64,000 nt of DNA. Source: Salidesulfovibrio brasiliensis JCM 12178. GTDB lineage: Bacteria; Desulfobacterota; Desulfovibrionia; Desulfovibrionales; Desulfovibrionaceae. Position numbers and translations under genes: made by a program. The DNA is taken from positions 62,001-126,000 of the forward strand of contig NZ_BBCB01000001.1 of NCBI RefSeq assembly GCF_001311825.1, given 5' to 3'. Shown one piece after another: positions 7,282 to 17,843 of this stretch; position 1 is the first letter of the stretch, and the number at the start of each line of letters is the position of its first letter. The notes beneath the pieces were generated by a model. The model ran no database searches and was not told where the DNA came from. It was given only the letters and a program-made list of their open reading frames with translations.

Positions 7282-9528
7282 CTATCGGTAGTACAGGTTC
7301 CGGCCACCGATGGTGAGGAAGGCCTGATGCAGGTTTTTCCGGGCGTCCCTTCGGTCCCAAATGCCCTGAATGTGGCCGCGGGAGAGGCCTTTGAAGCAGT
7401 TGTGGTAATCCGGCGGGATGTCCAGTCCGGTGGTTTCCTTGATGACGCCGGGTCCGGCAAAGCCCAGCCGGGACGAGCGAATGGCGTACTGATAAGGGGA
7501 GCAGCCGAGGAAGCTCGCCACAGGACCGGCGTAGGAGTTGGTATCGTAAAGGACGATGTAGAGGCCCCCGGCATCGATGTAGTTTCGAACTGCCATGGTC
7601 ACGCGGGGCATCTGGATCAGCCCGTTCACGCCTTCCTGAATCCTGATTCCGGCGGTGCCGTGGATATAGGCGAGGAACGGCTGGTGCTTTTTCTGGGCCA
7701 GTTCAAGGGCCCGAATCAGCTTTTCCCCTTCGGCTGCGCCAACCGAACCGCCCCGGAAGGGGGCCGTGAGCATGCCGCAGGTGAGGCGAATGCCTTCCAG
7801 GCTGGCGTGGAAGGTAACACAGGAGCTCTGCTGCCCGGTCTTTTCCTTGGCCGCTTCAATGCGGGCTTCGAAGTTTGGGAAGTCGGTGGGGTTGCCGGAG
7901 GCGATGTTCTGGTTGAACTCCACGATGGAGTTGTCGTCGAACACGTTGGCCAGATACCACTGGTATTCCATGGGGAAGTGGTATCCGCAGTGGGGGCAGA
8001 CTCCGGCGTAGTCGGTGAAGAGGTCGCGGGCCCAGATGTCGAGGCATCCGCGCTTGGCAGCGTGCGGGCAGGTGATCTCCCTGTCGATGGCAGCCTGAGA
8101 GCTGATGTACTTGTGACCGTTATCAACGGGTGCAGGTCTCTTTTCAGGCTCGGAAAGTCCTGTCAGTTCCTTTTCCACCTGCTTCTCGTCCGATTTGCCG
8201 AGGCCGATCTTTTTGAGAACGGCCGAGCTGACGGAGGAGAGTTTGCCGGTGACCACGTGGATTTCGTCGGTCACTTCGTTGACGAGCCTGCCGACGCTGT
8301 CCTGAAGCGGCTTGATGATGCCGTAGCGGACAACCGAGTAGGTGGTGGACACAAGGCCTGAACGGGCGGCGCTGAGTTTTTCCAGCGCGGTGCGCTCGTC
8401 GTTGTAGGCGTGCTGGGCCATGCGACGGTATTTCTTGTACCGGCGGGAAACCAGCCGCTCGCGAGCCCCTTCGCTGAGGTCCCAGCGTACGATGATGTCC
8501 GGGTCCTTGCGGTAAAGGCGCATGGCCAATCCACGCAGGAAACGGATGCCGCGAACGCTCAGGGCCACTTCGTCGGTGGCCTGAATGACCTGCTGGCGCA
8601 GGGTGCGGTAGAAGTCGAAACTTTCGGACCGGGCACCGAGCGGCGGCTCCTGGACAATCTCATCAATATAGCCGTTGGCGAGGTTGTCCTGAGCGGTGAT
8701 GCGCTGGGATATAGCGCACTTCTCGATGAGCTCACGGGACGCACGCTGCGGGGGCCTGATTCGGCCTTCAATGGCAGCCGCGCCTTCCGGTGATATGACC
8801 GAGTAATAGCCGTGCGAGAGCATCAACCGCTTGTCAGCCATGCCGATGGCTTCCGCGCCGCCGGAACCGCCTTCGGAGAACACGGCGACGACCGGCACGG
8901 ACAGGCCGCACATTTCATAAATGTTTTCGGCAATCTGCTGGGCGGCGCCGGGGAAATCTTCCACCGGATAGGAGCCGGGCGTGTTCACATAGGCGTGAAC
9001 GGGAATGTTTTCCCGCGCCGCGACCTTCATGTATTTGAGTGCCTTGTAGTTCCCCCACGGTTTGATGGAGCCGCCGTTGCGGAACTCCTCGCCGTGGCCC
9101 TTCTCCTGCCCCACGACCATGACCGGCTGGTTGATCACTTTCTTGCCCTTGCGCCGGGTGACGTAGGCGCGGGCGATGACCATGCCGGGGTCGATGGAAT
9201 GCTCGTCCTGACCGCCGATCTCGTTGTAGTTGTCGTAGACGTTCTCAAGGATGTCCTTGAGGCTGACTCGCTGGGGGTGGCGTACGATGCGCACCTTGTC
9301 CATGGCGGTCAGCCTGCCGTCGTGAAGCTCCTCGAAGGCGCTCATGCGTCGCTGAAGCGCTTCAAGCGCCTCCACGGCCGCCTCTTCGGAGAGACCGGGA
9401 TTGAGCTCGTTGAACCGGGTTATCTTGTCGAGGAGGGCGTCCAGTTCCGGCAGGTCCTTGCCCTCGAATATTTCACGTGCGTAGCTGGCGCGCTGCTGCA
9501 GCGCCTCGCGGAATTTCTCTGCATTCAT
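7282..9528 (-). CDS. Acetyl-CoA carboxylase carboxyltransferase, fused alpha-beta (AccA-AccD)
   Basis: 748 aa. Residues about 1-330 match the carboxyltransferase alpha part (PVMVVGQEKGHGEEFRNGG, NTPGSYPVEDF, EGGSGGAEAIG, YSVISPEGAAAI). Residues about 490-748 match the beta part, with a zinc-ribbon start and the AccD-like core (SSCVTFHASLEG, FRGGSVGAAEGEKL, GTAGIRIQEGV). The order alpha then beta is opposite to PCCB-type fusions. The zinc motif is odd: the second pair is CPHC, but the first is CPHAAKRGC instead of CxxC. It transfers carboxyl from carboxybiotin to acetyl-CoA to start fatty acid synthesis. It begins 4 bp after accC; no BCCP gene is in the window. Confidence 0.92.
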   Translation of the reverse strand: MNAEKFREALQQRASYAREIFEGKDLPELDALLDKITRFNELNPGLSEEAAVEALEALQRRMSAFEELHDGRLTAMDKVRIVRHPQRVSLKDILENVYDNYNEIGGQDEHSIDPGMVIARAYVTRRKGKKVINQPVMVVGQEKGHGEEFRNGGSIKPWGNYKALKYMKVAARENIPVHAYVNTPGSYPVEDFPGAAQQIAENIYEMCGLSVPVVAVFSEGGSGGAEAIGMADKRLMLSHGYYSVISPEGAAAIEGRIRPPQRASRELIEKCAISQRITAQDNLANGYIDEIVQEPPLGARSESFDFYRTLRQQVIQATDEVALSVRGIRFLRGLAMRLYRKDPDIIVRWDLSEGARERLVSRRYKKYRRMAQHAYNDERTALEKLSAARSGLVSTTYSVVRYGIIKPLQDSVGRLVNEVTDEIHVVTGKLSSVSSAVLKKIGLGKSDEKQVEKELTGLSEPEKRPAPVDNGHKYISSQAAIDREITCPHAAKRGCLDIWARDLFTDYAGVCPHCGYHFPMEYQWYLANVFDDNSIVEFNQNIASGNPTDFPNFEARIEAAKEKTGQQSSCVTFHASLEGIRLTCGMLTAPFRGGSVGAAEGEKLIRALELAQKKHQPFLAYIHGTAGIRIQEGVNGLIQMPRVTMAVRNYIDAGGLYIVLYDTNSYAGPVASFLGCSPYQYAIRSSRLGFAGPGVIKETTGLDIPPDYHNCFKGLSRGHIQGIWDRRDARKNLHQAFLTIGGRNLYYR

Positions 9529-9532
9529 AAGA

Positions 9533-10941
9533 CTAGAATTCCAGAAGGTTTTCCGTCTTCCTCAGCAGGAAGGGGATGTTTGTCTTCATGGGGTCCCCGG
9601 ACGCATCGACACCATCGAGCGTCAGGTTTTTCAGGAAGCGCACGCCGCGCTCCTTGGCCTGTTCCACGTCTTCGCCCCAGATGATAGCGAGGGCAAGGTT
9701 GGGGTCGTACTCGGTGGGAATCTGGTAATGACGGTCGCGCGGGACGTGGGTGTGCATCTCCAGCCAGCTTTCGTCTTTCCAGTCGAATTTCTCGATGCGG
9801 CCGACCCACGGGGCAAAGCCGTTCTCCGTGTCTTCGGCGATGATACGGTACTCGATGCCCACGCCGTCGAACCCGACATTGTCCTGCGTGTAGCCCAGCG
9901 GCTCGCCAAGTCCCACACGAATCTGTTCGCGGATGAGATTGACGTCCGGGTTGCCGTTCACATCCGCGATGCAGGCCGAGACACCGTTCTCCACCTGAAT
10001 GCGGGTGTTGACTTCCATGAGGAAGGGGTCGCCGTTGGGGGTTACGATCCACTCCCAGGTGCCCACGTTGTCGTAGCGGACTTCACGGGCGATGCTCAGG
10101 GAGTGGCGGACAATATCGTCGAGCACCTTGTCCGCGTCAAAAGCATAGCCGATGTCCGAAGAGCGGAAGCCGGGCGCGACCTCGATGCGTTTTTGCAGGC
10201 CGGGGCTCTGTACCGAGCAGTTTCTGGTACCGAAGTGAACCGGATTCTTTCCGTCACGGTCAGCGATGATCTGAACTTCCAAATGGTTGAAGTCGAAGAT
10301 GCGCTGTTCAATGAGGACGCCTCATCGTTGAACGTACGGAGCGAGTAGTTGCGGATTCGGCGGTAGGTCTGGCGGAAGCGGGCCATGTCCTCGACTTCGT
10401 CGATACCCATTCCGCCGCCGCCTGCGGAAGCCTTGACCAGAACGACCGGTCGCTTGACGCCCATCTTCTCCTGAAAGTCGAACAGGCTTTGGGCGATGGT
10501 CTCGGCTTCCAATTCATCATAGATGGGCCTGTCCGAGCCGGGAACGGTCGGCACACCCAGCTTTCGGGCAATTCGTTTGGTATTGATCTTGTCGCCGAGG
10601 TCGCGGATGACACGCCAGCTCGGGCCTATGAAGGTCATGGGCCTGTCGCGTTCGGTCACGCGGCGGGCAAACCGGTAGTTCTCCGAGAAGAACCCGTAAC
10701 CCGGATGAATGGCCGTGGCCCCGGATTTGTCGGCAACAGAGAGAATGTCGCCGGCGTCGTTATAGTTCTGGATTCTGTATGCGGCCGTTTCGCCGCCAAG
10801 CGTACGGGCAAGTTCAACATGCCCGGAATCCTCATCTTCCGCCGTGTAGACCGCCACGCAGGGGATACCGAGGTCGGAGCAGGCCTGCATGATTCTGACG
10901 GCGATTTCCCCTCTGTTTGCGATAAGTACTTTATTTTCCAT
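9533..10941 (-). CDS. accC: Biotin carboxylase (AccC), one-base frameshift as sequenced
   Basis: The gene is 1409 nt, one short of a whole frame. The N-terminal part (MENKVLIANRGEIAVRIM; ATP-grasp loop KASAGGGGMG) is in one frame up to about 10321. The rest (VLIEQRIFDFNHLEVQII, FLMEVNTRIQVEN, ending LLRKTENLLEF) continues in the next. Adding one G at GAGGC (10320/10321) restores a protein of about 469 aa, normal for AccC. It carboxylates biotin on BCCP with ATP and bicarbonate. Catalytic-face residues E, N and R of MEVNTRIQVE are kept, but the usual QVEHPVTE reads QVENGVSACIADVNG, so this is a divergent branch. The start at 10941 is favoured because a promoter lies between it and the next in-frame ATG at 11052. 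Confidence 0.88.
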
Positions 10942-10996
10942 AATCTTTATATATGTGCTTTCTGTGGACCCGTAATCGGGTATTGACGAGCTTGAT

Positions 10997-11025
10997 TTGA
11001 TAGCGTTTATCACTGATTCTGGCAA
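10997..11025 (-). promoter_or_regulatory. Putative sigma-70 promoter for accC-accAD
   Basis: On the minus strand, -35 TTGCCA (11025-11020) and -10 TATCAA (11002-10997) are separated by exactly 17 nt. Transcription would start near 10990, about 50 nt before the accC ATG. Prediction from consensus only. Confidence 0.42.
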
Positions 11026-11199
11026 ACTTTTTTTGTGGATTGAAACAGGCATTTTAATTCATCTTTTCTCTTTCGAAACAATCCTTGGAAAAGCTGGCGT
11101 TTTTGACGAAGGGGCATCTTGCGGGTAAGATGATCGAAGCAAGGATTCTCTCCAGGTTTTTCTTTCAGAAACACAGTACCATGTCTGCGGAGATTTGCA

Positions 11200-12459
11200 G
11201 TGAAGCATTACGTGATTGTCGGCAATGGCGTCGCCGCGATTGGAGCGGTTGAAGGGATACGCGAGCACGACCCCGAGGGCCGGATAACGCTCATTAGCGA
11301 GGAGGCGGTGCCTACCTATGGCCGCCCGCTCATTTCATACTATCTGGCAGACAAGATCAAGCTGGATACCCTGCCGTACAGGGACGAGAAGTTTTACAAT
11401 GACAACGGCGTAAAGCTCCGCCTGTCCTCGCGGGTTGTTTCCGTGGACCCGAAAGAGAAGCACATCACGCTTATGAATGGTGACACTGTTGCGTATGACG
11501 AACTGCTTCTGGCCACAGGAGGCACCCCGAAACAGCCGCCAATCTCCGGCATCGAGGGAGAGGGTGTATACAACTTTACCACGCTCGCCCATGCCGAGGC
11601 CCTCAAGGATGTAATCGATACTGTCGACAGGGTCGCGGTGATCGGTGCCGGTCTCATTGCCCTCAAAGCCGCCGAGGGGTTTGCGGAAAAGGGTGTTGAC
11701 GTCACCGTCATCGTGCGTTCCCGGTTGATGCGCACCTACTTCGACGAGACCTCTGGCGAGCTCATAACACGTCATCTTGAAAAAAACGGGATGCGATTCC
11801 TTCAAGGTGCTGTTACCGAGGCCATCGTGCGTGATGGTGGCGGGGGCGTCAAAGGCGTGAAGACGGATAAGGGCTTTGTCGAGGCGGACATTGTCGTCGT
11901 TGCTGCGGGCGTGGCCCCCAACATGTCGCTTGCTGCCGAGGCCGGAATCACGACCGGAGAGGGGATCCGCGTTGATGACTTCATGCGGACCAGCGAGGAG
12001 ACTGTCTATGCGGCGGGGGACGTTGCCGAAGCAAGGGACCTGCTTACCGGGGAATACACTGTCCGACCGATATGGCCCAACGCCTACACGCAGGGCAGGT
12101 ATGCGGGCATGAATATGGCCGGGGCAAACCAGCCGTATTCCGGCGGCCTGTCCATGAACTCCATCACCTATTACGGCCTGCCGACCGTCTCTGTGGGGAA
12201 AACTGTCGAAGAACCCGGAGTCTCTGTCCACACTCATCTGGATGAAGAGGCCTTCATCTACAGAAAGCTTCTTTTCACGGAAGACATCCTTGTCGGTGTG
12301 ATGCTTATCGGCGACATTGACGCTGCTGGTTTTTACACCAGTTTCATCAAAAACGCCTTCAAGCTGGACGATGATGGAATGCAGTTGCTCATCGAGGGTG
12401 AACCTTCACCTTCACTCTGGCCGGATGAGTATATTGAAGCGATGATGAACAACCCTTGA
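11200..12459 (+). CDS. FAD/NAD(P)-dependent oxidoreductase, NADH-rubredoxin-reductase-like
   Basis: 419 aa from a GTG start, with GGAG 7 nt upstream. It has an N-terminal FAD dinucleotide fold (YVIVGNGVAAIGAVEGI), the ATGGTPK motif, a second Rossmann fold for NAD(P)H (VAVIGAGLIALKAAEGF at about residue 145) and the FAD-phosphate motif VYAAGDVAE near residue 267. A C-terminal domain of about 90 residues is of the NADH-rubredoxin reductase type. No redox-active CxxC is seen, so it is not a thioredoxin or lipoamide reductase. The likely role is electron transfer from NAD(P)H to rubredoxin or another small carrier, for example in oxygen defence. The partner is not encoded next door. Confidence 0.85.
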   Translation: MKHYVIVGNGVAAIGAVEGIREHDPEGRITLISEEAVPTYGRPLISYYLADKIKLDTLPYRDEKFYNDNGVKLRLSSRVVSVDPKEKHITLMNGDTVAYDELLLATGGTPKQPPISGIEGEGVYNFTTLAHAEALKDVIDTVDRVAVIGAGLIALKAAEGFAEKGVDVTVIVRSRLMRTYFDETSGELITRHLEKNGMRFLQGAVTEAIVRDGGGGVKGVKTDKGFVEADIVVVAAGVAPNMSLAAEAGITTGEGIRVDDFMRTSEETVYAAGDVAEARDLLTGEYTVRPIWPNAYTQGRYAGMNMAGANQPYSGGLSMNSITYYGLPTVSVGKTVEEPGVSVHTHLDEEAFIYRKLLFTEDILVGVMLIGDIDAAGFYTSFIKNAFKLDDDGMQLLIEGEPSPSLWPDEYIEAMMNNP

Positions 12460-12502
12460 GATGGTGGAATTACATTTGAAACGGCACATGCCGTTGGTGA
12501 TT

Positions 12503-12526
12503 ACGGGCTGCGCTTATGCAGCCCGT
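12503..12526 (+). terminator. Rho-independent terminator after the flavoprotein gene
   Basis: Stem ACGGGCTGC/GCAGCCCGT (9 bp) with a 6-nt loop, followed by a T run ending at 12531. It lies 44 bp past the stop. Confidence 0.88.
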
Positions 12527-12601
12527 TTTTTCATGCTTTATACACAGCTTTTGGGGCGATGGAAGTCGTGATATTTTCTAGATAATTTTTAACAAACCGT
12601 A

Positions 12602-13642
<1,041 letters not shown>

Positions 13643-13655
13643 ACGGTACTTTTTT

Positions 13656-13684
13656 AACGGGACGCTCAAGAAGGGCGTCCCGTT
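13656..13684 (+). terminator. Rho-independent terminator after ferredoxin
   Basis: Perfect 10-bp stem AACGGGACGC/GCGTCCCGTT with a 9-nt loop, followed by ATTATAATA. It lies 13 bp after the ferredoxin stop. The tail is not a clean U-run. Confidence 0.75.
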
Positions 13685-13757
13685 ATTATAATATCGGCAT
13701 GTCCTTTACATGATTACCTTATGACGAGCTGACGAACAGCACCATGAAGGTGAGGGC

Positions 13758-16439
13758 ATGACGATTACAGCACAGGACGAAAAGGTTACATCACGCGGCA
13801 TCTGGGTAAGGGTTGCAATACCCACGCTGATGTCGCTTGTTCTTTTTGTCATTGCCATTTTTTTCGTCGAGATTCCCGAGTTCAAGAAAAGCCTCATGAG
13901 CCAGAAGCGCGATGGCGTGAGGAACGTCGTCCAGCTCGGTCTCGACATCATCCACCGTCAATACAAGCTTGAGCAGGCTGGCATCGTCTCCCGCAAGGAA
14001 GCGCAAAAGCGTGCGCTCTCCTTGCTCGCGACCATGCGGTTCGGTGTTGAGAAGAAGGACTATTTCTGGGTCAACGACATGCAGGGCGTCATGCTCATGC
14101 ATCCGTATCGGCCCGAGCTTGAAAACAAACTCATTATTGACCTTGAAGATATTGAAGGTACGGAACTCATACGGGAGTTCATCGAGATCGTTGAGCGTGA
14201 GGGCGGCGGTTTTGTCAAGTATTACTGGCAATGGCAGGATCAGCGCAACCAGATAGAGCAGAAGATTTCGTACGTGGAGGGCTTTGAGCCTTGGGGCTGG
14301 GTTCTCGGTTCCGGACTCTATCTCGATGACATTGACCGCGAGGTTTCCACCTTCATACGAAGCCAGCTGTGGACCATGCTCGGCATCACGGTCATCATCG
14401 TGCTGCTTGCGTGTATCTCAATATGGCAGGGCGTGAAGGCTGACCGCCAGATGGCCCAAACTTTCGGCCTTTTCAAAGCCATTTTCAACCAGACCTACCA
14501 ATTCATAGGCCTCATGAACATTGAGGGCCAGCTCATGCGTGTGAACCAGAGTGCGCTCGGTTTTCTCGGGGCCATGCCGAAGGACGTGGTCGGCGAGTAT
14601 TTCTGGGATACGGACTGGTGGAATTATTCCGAGGAGCAATCCACGCTTTGCAGGGAGGCAGTGGAAAAGGCCAGAAGAGGGCAAGTGGTGCGTGGCAAGG
14701 CTTTTCACAAGAATTTCCTTGGCGACCTGCGCGTGGTGGATTTTTCCATCAAGCCGATCAGGGGCGCCGGAGGAGACGTGATGTATCTGCTTGCCGAAGG
14801 GCGCGATGTCACGGACTGGAAAATGGCCGAGGACGCGCTTCGGGCCAACGAGCAGTACAGCAGGATGCTGTTCGAGCAGGCGATAATCGGGCTGGCGGTT
14901 GTGGACGGAATGGGTAAATTCACCGATGTAAATGACTCCTTTGCGAAAATAATCGGCGATACACCTTCAGGGCTTGTGGGGGCGCTGTTCATCGACTGTC
15001 TGCCGGTCAAGGACGATCCCGAGCTGCACCCGGACGAGGATGGCAAGGTCCGGTCCGTGGAAAAGTGGATTCTGCGGCGTGACGGCAACGTGGTTCCCGT
15101 CCGCCTGGCTGGCATGCGATTTTCGGCTCGTTCCGGTGAGCGTATCATGTATTCGGTCGAGGACATTACCGAACTCAAGCAGGCCGAGGAAGAGCTTCGA
15201 CTCAGCGAGGAAAAATACCGTGATCTCGTTCAGGACGCCCAGAGCGTCATCTTGCGATGGAGTACCGACGGCACCATTCTATTTGCCAATGAATTCGGTG
15301 TGAACCTCTTCGGCTTTAGCGAGGAGGAGCTTGTCGGAAAGCGGATGACGGATACGATAATGCCCGAAGGAGAAGCGCAGGAAGCCTTGCCGGAGCTGGT
15401 CAAGACCATAGCGACAAGCCCGGATAATTATCACTATGCCGAAATGTGGAACGTCTGCAGGGATGGCAGGCAGCTTTGGGTTTCGTGGACAAGCAAGCCT
15501 CTGTTTGATTCCACGGGCAAGCTTAGCGCGGTGCTTTCCGTTGGGCTGGACAGTACGGAGCGCAAGATAGCGCAGGATGAACTGAAGGCATTGAACGAAG
15601 AACTGGAGCAACGTGTTGAGGCGCGAACCAACGCACTCAAAAAGTCACTCGATTCTCTGAAGAAAACGCAGGAACAGCTGGTTGAGTCCGAGAAAATGGC
15701 GTCGCTCGGGGGGCTTGTGGCCGGTGTTGCGCATGAGATTAACACGCCAATCGGTGTCGGCGTCACGACGATTTCATTCCTTCAGCAAAAAGCCAATGAA
15801 ATGGAGAAGCTTTATGCCGAAGGCAAGCTCAAGCGTTCGGATTTCGAAAAATTCATCAACCTGTCCATGGAGTCTTCTTCGGCCGTGCTGCTCAACCTCA
15901 GCCGGGCTTCGGAATTGATCCAGAGCTTCAAGCAGGTTGCAGTGGACCAGACCTCGGAAGAGCGCCGTCGTTTCGAGCTCAAGGGTTATATACACGAAGT
16001 GCTTCTCAGTCTGCGCTCCAAGTACAAGAGAACGCAGCACACGGTCAGCGTGGAAGGTGACGAGGCAGAGCTTGACAGCTACCCCGGCGCTATCATGCAG
16101 GTGCTCACGAATCTGCTCATGAACACTCTCAAGCATGGTTTTGACGGGATTGAGTCTGGAAACATCAGAATCACGGTCGAGGACGGCGAGGAGTCCGTGA
16201 GAATGGTCTATGCCGATGACGGCGTCGGAATGGACGAAGACACGCGCAACCGCATTTTTGACCCGTTCTACACCACCAAGCGTGGTCGCGGGGGGACCGG
16301 GCTCGGCATGCACATAGTCTACAACCTCATCACCCAGCGGCTGCAGGGAACGATTCTGTGCAAGAGTGAAAAGGGCGAGGGCACGACATTCATTGTTGAA
16401 CTGCCGAAAAAAGGGCGTCTCCCCGAAGCGGACGAGTAA
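13758..16439 (+). CDS. Membrane sensor histidine kinase (Cache - 3 PAS - HisKA - HATPase)
   Basis: 893 aa. TM1 spans about residues 20-41, followed by a periplasmic single Cache domain (KKDYFWVNDMQGVMLMHP, VEGFEPWGWVLGSGLYLDDI) and TM2 at about 200-222. Three PAS segments follow (about 230-350, 365-480, 490-610), then a coiled coil and the H-box GVAHEINTPIG with phospho-acceptor His near residue 658. The N-box is NLLMNTLKHGF, with DDGVGMDE and GGTGLGMHIV (G boxes). It should sense a small extracellular ligand and phosphorylate a separate response regulator; none is adjacent and there is no receiver domain. Its stop directly abuts the stop of the convergent hemerythrin gene. Confidence 0.93.
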   Translation: MTITAQDEKVTSRGIWVRVAIPTLMSLVLFVIAIFFVEIPEFKKSLMSQKRDGVRNVVQLGLDIIHRQYKLEQAGIVSRKEAQKRALSLLATMRFGVEKKDYFWVNDMQGVMLMHPYRPELENKLIIDLEDIEGTELIREFIEIVEREGGGFVKYYWQWQDQRNQIEQKISYVEGFEPWGWVLGSGLYLDDIDREVSTFIRSQLWTMLGITVIIVLLACISIWQGVKADRQMAQTFGLFKAIFNQTYQFIGLMNIEGQLMRVNQSALGFLGAMPKDVVGEYFWDTDWWNYSEEQSTLCREAVEKARRGQVVRGKAFHKNFLGDLRVVDFSIKPIRGAGGDVMYLLAEGRDVTDWKMAEDALRANEQYSRMLFEQAIIGLAVVDGMGKFTDVNDSFAKIIGDTPSGLVGALFIDCLPVKDDPELHPDEDGKVRSVEKWILRRDGNVVPVRLAGMRFSARSGERIMYSVEDITELKQAEEELRLSEEKYRDLVQDAQSVILRWSTDGTILFANEFGVNLFGFSEEELVGKRMTDTIMPEGEAQEALPELVKTIATSPDNYHYAEMWNVCRDGRQLWVSWTSKPLFDSTGKLSAVLSVGLDSTERKIAQDELKALNEELEQRVEARTNALKKSLDSLKKTQEQLVESEKMASLGGLVAGVAHEINTPIGVGVTTISFLQQKANEMEKLYAEGKLKRSDFEKFINLSMESSSAVLLNLSRASELIQSFKQVAVDQTSEERRRFELKGYIHEVLLSLRSKYKRTQHTVSVEGDEAELDSYPGAIMQVLTNLLMNTLKHGFDGIESGNIRITVEDGEESVRMVYADDGVGMDEDTRNRIFDPFYTTKRGRGGTGLGMHIVYNLITQRLQGTILCKSEKGEGTTFIVELPKKGRLPEADE

Positions 16440-16814
16440 CTAGACGAACTTCTTGTCTTCGTGAAGGATGTGGTTGGCCAGCCACTTGTTCAGGTAGGTG
16501 AATATCTGAAGGACCTCGGTGTTCTGCGGGTAATTATTGCGGAATCGTTCTGCTTCTTCCCAGAACTTCCTATGCTGTTCCCGGTGGTTGTCCAGACCGT
16601 CGTATCCACGCTCCTGCATGACTTGCTCTTCATACTCAAAATGTTCCTGAGCATAGGCGAGCATCCCGTCTATCAGCTTGAGGACCGTTTCTTCTTCGCG
16701 GCCCTTGGCTATGGCGTCGTAAGCAAGGTTGATCAGTTCAATAAGCTTACGGTGTTGCTCATCGACCTTTTCAATTCCCGTATCGAAACTGTTGTCCCAG
16801 CGAATGATCGGCAT
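16440..16814 (-). CDS. Bacteriohemerythrin
   Basis: 124 aa from the ATG after GGGAGGACCAG (MPIIRWDNSFDTGIEKVD). Hemerythrin iron ligands are in order: the His of DEQHRKL, HFEYEE (H and E), NHREQHRKF (two His) and the C-terminal ANHILHEDKKF. The di-iron centre binds O2 reversibly, so the likely role is oxygen sensing, storage or delivery in an anaerobe exposed to oxygen. It is a single-domain protein, convergent with the histidine kinase gene with no gap. Confidence 0.93.
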   Translation of the reverse strand: MPIIRWDNSFDTGIEKVDEQHRKLIELINLAYDAIAKGREEETVLKLIDGMLAYAQEHFEYEEQVMQERGYDGLDNHREQHRKFWEEAERFRNNYPQNTEVLQIFTYLNKWLANHILHEDKKFV

Positions 16815-16922
16815 CTGGTCCTCCCTTCTCTTGTAGGAGGATAGCATTGCCGGAGAAAAAAGGGGAGGAGAATTTGGCCGGGACACATTCGAAATGCCCC
16901 GGCCGAGAGGATGGAGAACGTT

Positions 16923-17276
16923 CTAGTGGTTGCCGCAGTCGTGATGATTGCAGGCAATCTGCTGGTCCTTGACGTTTCCGGCAAGATACTGGTCGGCAAC
17001 GTCCTTGACCGGACCGGAGCAGCCGCGGACGACTTCAATTCCGTTTTGGCCGAGCACCTGTACGGCACCCATGCCCATGTTTCCGGCCAGCAGAACTTTT
17101 ACGCCCATGTCGGCCAGAACGCTGGCCACGTTGGACTTGCAGCCGCAGCCTTCCGGAGCGGGCAGGGTTTCATCGCCGACCACCTTGGCGTCTTCGACGG
17201 TGAGAATGGTAAAATGCTGGCAATGGCCGAAATGCTCGTCCACCATGTTGTCTCGGGTAGGAACTGCTATTTTCAT
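16923..17276 (-). CDS. NifX/NifB-family (dinitrogenase iron-molybdenum cofactor-like) protein
   Basis: 117 aa. MKIAVPTRDNMVDEHFGHCQHFTI at the N-terminus and VKVLLAGNMGMGAVQVLGQNGIEVV in the core are typical of this family, which includes the Orp (orange protein) proteins of Desulfovibrio that bind Mo-Cu-S clusters. Extra candidate metal ligands are CGCKS at about residues 44-48 and a tail HHDCGNH. No nif genes are nearby, so a role in nitrogenase assembly is unlikely. A hairpin (GGCCGGG/CCCGGCC, about 16884-16912) follows the gene before hemerythrin. Confidence 0.85.
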   Translation of the reverse strand: MKIAVPTRDNMVDEHFGHCQHFTILTVEDAKVVGDETLPAPEGCGCKSNVASVLADMGVKVLLAGNMGMGAVQVLGQNGIEVVRGCSGPVKDVADQYLAGNVKDQQIACNHHDCGNH

Positions 17277-17405
17277 GTTTCACCTCTTGGCTTGTTTGGT
17301 TTGGCAAAAGCCTATAGACCATGCGGAAAGAAAATGAAAGCGGTTCCTAATGACGACGTGTCAAGTAGGAAATATGTTTGCAGGACAAGCTGATGATGGA
17401 GCGGC

Positions 17406-17843
17406 ATGAGCAAGAAGTACGTAGCCCCGATGCATACCGCCGAACATGTGCTCAATGGGGTCATGGTTCGGCTTTTCGGCAGGGGACGCTGTTACAGCGC
17501 ACATATCAATCCCAAGAAGTCCAAGTGCGACTATCGGTTCGACAGGGATCTCACGGCGGACGAGGCTCTACAGGTTGAGCAACTCGTTAACGAGCAGCTC
17601 GCTCGAAATCTGGCCGTGCGTGAAGAAACGTTGAAACTCGACGAGGCGGCGAATCGTTACGATCTTGGACGGCTCCCGGAGGGAGTGGATACCGTAAGAG
17701 TTATCCATATAGGGGATTTCGACAGTTGCCCGTGTATTGGCGAGCATGTGTCAAACACTCGTGAAGTTGGGATGTTTCGTTTGACAACCCATGGTTTTGA
17801 TGAGGGAACGCTGCGAATTCGCTTCAAACTGGAAGCCCGCTAG
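17406..17843 (+). CDS. AlaX-like alanyl-tRNA editing domain protein
   Basis: 145 aa. The two metal-ligand motifs of the tRNA SAD editing domain are present: HTAEH at residues 10-14 (HxxxH) and CIGEH within CPCIGEHVSNTREVG (CxxxH), which corresponds to the CGGTHVxxTxEIG signature of AlaRS/AlaX. Free-standing proteins of this family hydrolyse Ser or Gly wrongly attached to tRNA-Ala. This one is shorter than most AlaX proteins and has no oligonucleotide-binding extension. Its TAG stop shares CTAG with the stop of the convergent zinc-ribbon gene. Confidence 0.85.
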   Translation: MSKKYVAPMHTAEHVLNGVMVRLFGRGRCYSAHINPKKSKCDYRFDRDLTADEALQVEQLVNEQLARNLAVREETLKLDEAANRYDLGRLPEGVDTVRVIHIGDFDSCPCIGEHVSNTREVGMFRLTTHGFDEGTLRIRFKLEAR

